Positions 62,012-64,000 of a stretch of 64,000 nt of DNA are shown here, one piece after another; the first letter of the stretch is position 1; each line of letters opens with the position of its first letter. This DNA comes from Flavobacterium sp. M31R6. GTDB taxonomy: Bacteria > Bacteroidota > Bacteroidia > Flavobacteriales > Flavobacteriaceae. The position numbers and the translations under genes were made by a program. The stretch spans positions 2,046,001 through 2,110,000 of the forward strand of contig NZ_CP054141.1 of assembly GCF_013284035.1 (NCBI RefSeq), in the 5' to 3' direction. The notes below the pieces were generated by a model. It worked only from the letters and a program-made list of their open reading frames with translations, did not search any database and had not been told where the DNA came from.

Positions 62012-62716
62012 TTATAGTGTTCCTCCTTCAGGCCAATTTGACCAGTGTGTATTATTAACTTCACTTGTATTATATAAATTTTTATCTCCATTTAGAATTA
62101 CGTCAGCCAATTGTCTAAATGTTTCTGTTTCGCTAGGTATTTCCCCTATTACAAGGTCTGGGTGATGCCAATTATCAAGTATCATAAAAGTTGGTAAATC
62201 AATGGGAATCTTTTTTGAAATTTCTTCTCTTGTCAACCAAAATAAATGTGAGTGTTCAGGAATAAGTCCACGCATAAATTCCCTTGGTGTTATTTTGTTT
62301 ACATACTCAAAGTCAATTTTCTTAGATTTATAATGTTCTAAATCAAAAATTATTGGTATTTCAATTTCCTTGACTTTAAATGTCTTTGCTAGCGGGTTTA
62401 AATAAGATGGATAATTGTTTTCATCACAAAGGAAAGCTTCTATTTCGGAATCATTTGCAAAATAGTTAAAGTTGTCATTGTCGTTCCAACCTGTCAAGCA
62501 ATTTCCAAAAACAGCTGCAACGGTTGTTATTCCTTCTAAACCATCTAAGTGATTGTTATAAGCTAAAATTTCTAATAAAATAGCCCACCTCTTTTCGTCT
62601 CTAAAGATAGTAAGTTTCTGGTCGCCATGATAATAATAGCCATTATCAAGCATTGGAAAAACATAACTTTCCGCTTCGGAATCTAACTGTCTTAGAATTT
62701 CTTCTTTGTCTATCAT
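62012..62716 (-). CDS. hypothetical cytoplasmic protein, DUF7003-like (cassette C11)
   Basis: 234 aa without signal or membrane segment. VFPMLDNGYYYHGDQKLTIF and RWAILLEILAYN near the start, then EHSHLFWLTREEIS and NWHHPDLVIGEIPSETETFRQLADV; this resembles a small family of bacterial unknowns (DUF7003, from memory). Related proteins occur near secretion or toxin loci, but nothing here proves a role. Stop 10 bp from R11. Confidence 0.7.
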   Translation of the reverse strand: MIDKEEILRQLDSEAESYVFPMLDNGYYYHGDQKLTIFRDEKRWAILLEILAYNNHLDGLEGITTVAAVFGNCLTGWNDNDNFNYFANDSEIEAFLCDENNYPSYLNPLAKTFKVKEIEIPIIFDLEHYKSKKIDFEYVNKITPREFMRGLIPEHSHLFWLTREEISKKIPIDLPTFMILDNWHHPDLVIGEIPSETETFRQLADVILNGDKNLYNTSEVNNTHWSNWPEGGTL

Positions 62717-62752
62717 TATATTGTTGAATTCTCTTTCGTCTTTTAGCCTTGC

Positions 62753-62884
62753 TGGTAACGTTCCCGCGCTACAAGCAGTTTGGGACTAAATTAAGCCCTA
62801 TTTTCGGATTTGCCAAATCTTCCAAATACAAAACCAACTTCAAATTAAGCCTAATACCCAAATTGCTTGTAGCGTGTGTTGGCG
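62753..62884 (-). repeat. attC-like repeat R12
   Basis: 132 bp; ends TGGTAAC and GTTGGCG; A-type arms on both sides. The most regular A copy. Confidence 0.9.
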
Positions 62885-62898
62885 GGTAGTGCATTTAT

Positions 62899-63366
62899 TT
62901 ATTCTACTTTTTCGTAAACAATTCCATTACACTCGTCTCCATCTCCGATTGTAATTGTTATCGAAATTTTTCCGTCTTTTTTACATAAAGGTTCAACGCA
63001 AATTCCTTCCAATTCAAAATCGCAGAACTTTTCTTTATCGTTAAAACCTAAAAACCATTTTCCCTTTACGTTCTTTTTAGTTTCATTACCTTTCTGACCA
63101 TTTTCGGGTATTTTGTCAGCTAAATTTTCGGGATTGTTTTCGAACAGTAATTTATATTCTTTGTTTTCGGATAACTCAATTCTTAAAGGCCAAGTTTGAT
63201 ATTCTTCGTTTAGATATGATTTGGATTTTTCACTTAACTCATATTGTCCAATTATTTCCCTTTCTAACGGTTCATAATTCAGTTGTTCATAACCATTCTG
63301 CCAAGAACAAAATAATGGATGACAACTTGTGAATAATAGTAGTAGAATTATTGATTTTTTTTTCAT
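62899..63366 (-). CDS. small lipoprotein, unknown (cassette C12)
   Basis: 155 aa from the ATG at 63366, giving MKKKSIILLLLFTSC, a lipoprotein signal. In-frame starts at 63378 (ATG) and 63387 (TTG, inside R13) are less likely. The mature domain has IGQYELSEKSKSYLN and KGKWFLGFNDKEKFC, a pattern like small periplasmic lipocalin-like proteins. Start only 16 bp from R13, stop 15 bp from R12: the whole cassette is little more than the ORF. Function unknown. Confidence 0.75.
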   Translation of the reverse strand: MKKKSIILLLLFTSCHPLFCSWQNGYEQLNYEPLEREIIGQYELSEKSKSYLNEEYQTWPLRIELSENKEYKLLFENNPENLADKIPENGQKGNETKKNVKGKWFLGFNDKEKFCDFELEGICVEPLCKKDGKISITITIGDGDECNGIVYEKVE

Positions 63367-63381
63367 TTGTTTCTGCATTAC

Positions 63382-63513
63382 CGCCAACGTTCCCGCGCTA
63401 CAAGCAGTTTGGAACTAAATTAAGCCCATTCTTCTGATTTGCCAAATCTTCCAAATACAAAACCAACTTCAAATTAAGCCAATTGCCCAAATCCGTTGTA
63501 GTGGCTGTTAGTG
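63382..63513 (-). repeat. attC-like repeat R13
   Basis: 132 bp; ends CGCCAAC and GTTAGTG; left arm A (CGCGCTACAAGC), right arm B (CCGTTGTAGTGGC): chimera of the opposite polarity to R1 and R9. Confidence 0.88.
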
Positions 63514-63836
63514 TGTGTAGTGACACGCAATGTTAAGCACGAACGAATTGACATTCCAATTATCGATTTCAATTGCGCAAAACTTTTTCGCCTTTTGATT
63601 TCCGTTCCAAATAGTTTCTGTTTTTAAACTTCAAACTTCAGTTAAACCTCAAAAAAAATCGACAAAAAAATTCCGCTTTCGGTTGTCCACAAAGCGGTTC
63701 ACGTTTGCTTGTCCGCAACAATTAAGCGCCAATTTTCAGTTCTGATTTCGGCCAGCTCGGTTTCTGTTTCATTAGAATCCTTTTCGTGCCAATCGCCCAA
63801 TTAACATCTGCTGAGAACGCTCCAAGGAGCTATACA
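63514..63836. other. gene-less cassette C13
   Basis: 323 bp, no ORF of coding character on either strand. Contains pyrimidine-rich CTTCAAACTTC-like pieces similar in style to C6 and a facing pair CCGCTTTCGG / CCACAAAGCGG. Could encode a small RNA or be a decayed cassette. Confidence 0.5.
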
Positions 63837-63954
63837 CACTAACGTTTGCGGCTATGTAAAGTGCCTTTTCCTCGCCGCTCACTCTATAAAAGCTAAAATA
63901 GACAAATTTTTCCATTAAGACAAATCCCCAAATTGCTTGTAGCGTGTGTTAGGC
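63837..63954 (-). repeat. attC-like repeat R14, shortened
   Basis: 118 bp; ends CACTAAC and GTTAGGC. The right half is a standard A arm; the left half (GTTTGCGGCTATGTAAAG) has diverged and no longer pairs with it. A cassette follows but runs off the window. Confidence 0.8.
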
Positions 63955-64000
63955 ATAGTTTTTTTGTACGTTTCGTTTCTCAAGCTCTATTTCTAAATTT

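Larger units (their letters stand above)
50044..64000 (-). mobile_element. integron-like gene cassette array without a visible integrase
   Basis: Fourteen related inverted repeats (R1-R14) alternate with cassettes C1-C13; the array runs off the right edge. Twelve repeats are 131-134 bp. In 27 of 28 repeat ends the boundary is GTT followed by a purine (or its complement); the exception is R1 left (GCT). In 11 of 13 cassettes the bases outside the upstream and downstream repeats are complementary over 9-15 positions. ORFs are all on the minus strand except one inserted pair. Payload: three toxin-antitoxin pairs, a Sau3AI-type R-M system, small exported or membrane proteins. No tyrosine recombinase, attI or transposase gene is present. 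Confidence 0.85.

Noticed and set aside
50044..64000. CRISPR array
   Set aside because: Repeats are 118-159 bp and spaced 0.4-4 kb with genes between them; no short regular spacers and no cas genes.
50044..64000. IS or transposon cluster
   Set aside because: No transposase ORF is present, and each unit has its own private terminal sequence instead of one shared inverted repeat.
50881..64000. Promoter inside each attC-like repeat
   Set aside because: TATTTG-like strings occur on the minus strand, but none makes a proper TTTG-N17-23-TAnnTTTG pair, so I cannot support it.

Overview
The window looks like a chromosomal segment of a Flavobacterium-type bacterium (Bacteroidota). Evidence: low GC, Bacteroidota promoters (TAnnTTTG -7 boxes with an upstream TTTG), many exported proteins with MKK signal peptides and outer-membrane barrels, a bacillithiol gene (bshB1), menaquinone genes, and PurL and RocD of flavobacterial length and neighbourhood. 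No assembly or database comparison was possible, so genus level is inference.

Region 1 (0-49.9 kb) is ordinary chromosome. It holds a Cu/Zn superoxide dismutase, several exported or outer-membrane proteins, a complete TolC-HlyD-MFS efflux operon (6.6-10.6 kb), a potassium-type channel, an AI-2E family permease, a Vat-like streptogramin acetyltransferase, a MarR-controlled fatty-acid beta-oxidation operon (13.6-19.7 kb), an acyl-CoA synthetase, purL, menaquinone and bacillithiol genes, tRNA-His, a PAS histidine kinase, and a run of secreted hydrolases. Two of those hydrolases are cyanophycinases, next to an Lrp regulator, ornithine aminotransferase and arginase (36-44 kb). This looks like a peptide/cyanophycin-to-arginine-to-glutamate route. 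A cobA-moaD pair, another M28 peptidase, a polysaccharide deacetylase, an MBL hydrolase and an SDR enzyme follow.

Region 2 (50.04 kb to the right edge) is the striking part: 14 copies of an imperfect inverted repeat, mostly 131-134 bp, separate small gene units. Repeat ends are almost always GTTR on the right and YAAC on the left. The 10-15 bases just outside a repeat are complementary to the bases outside the NEXT repeat, across the gene, and not to those on the other side of the same repeat. The two conserved arms, in contrast, usually match within one repeat. This is the signature expected of integron gene cassettes separated by attC sites, with exchange at the GTT end. Nearly all ORFs point the same way (minus strand), and stop codons lie 8-23 bp from a repeat in nine of eleven gene-bearing cassettes. 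Payloads are typical of cassettes: three toxin-antitoxin pairs, a restriction-modification system, small exported or membrane proteins of unknown role, and two gene-less cassettes. No integrase lies in the window, so this is a cassette cluster without a visible integrase; the platform may lie to the right.

Inside the largest cassette a Sau3AI-type (GATC) methyltransferase and endonuclease have both been truncated at their junction. The intruding segment of about 1.2 kb carries its own XRE regulator and an endonuclease-like gene, and is bounded by inverted copies of a structured element whose hairpins covary. A related copy stands alone near 45.4 kb.
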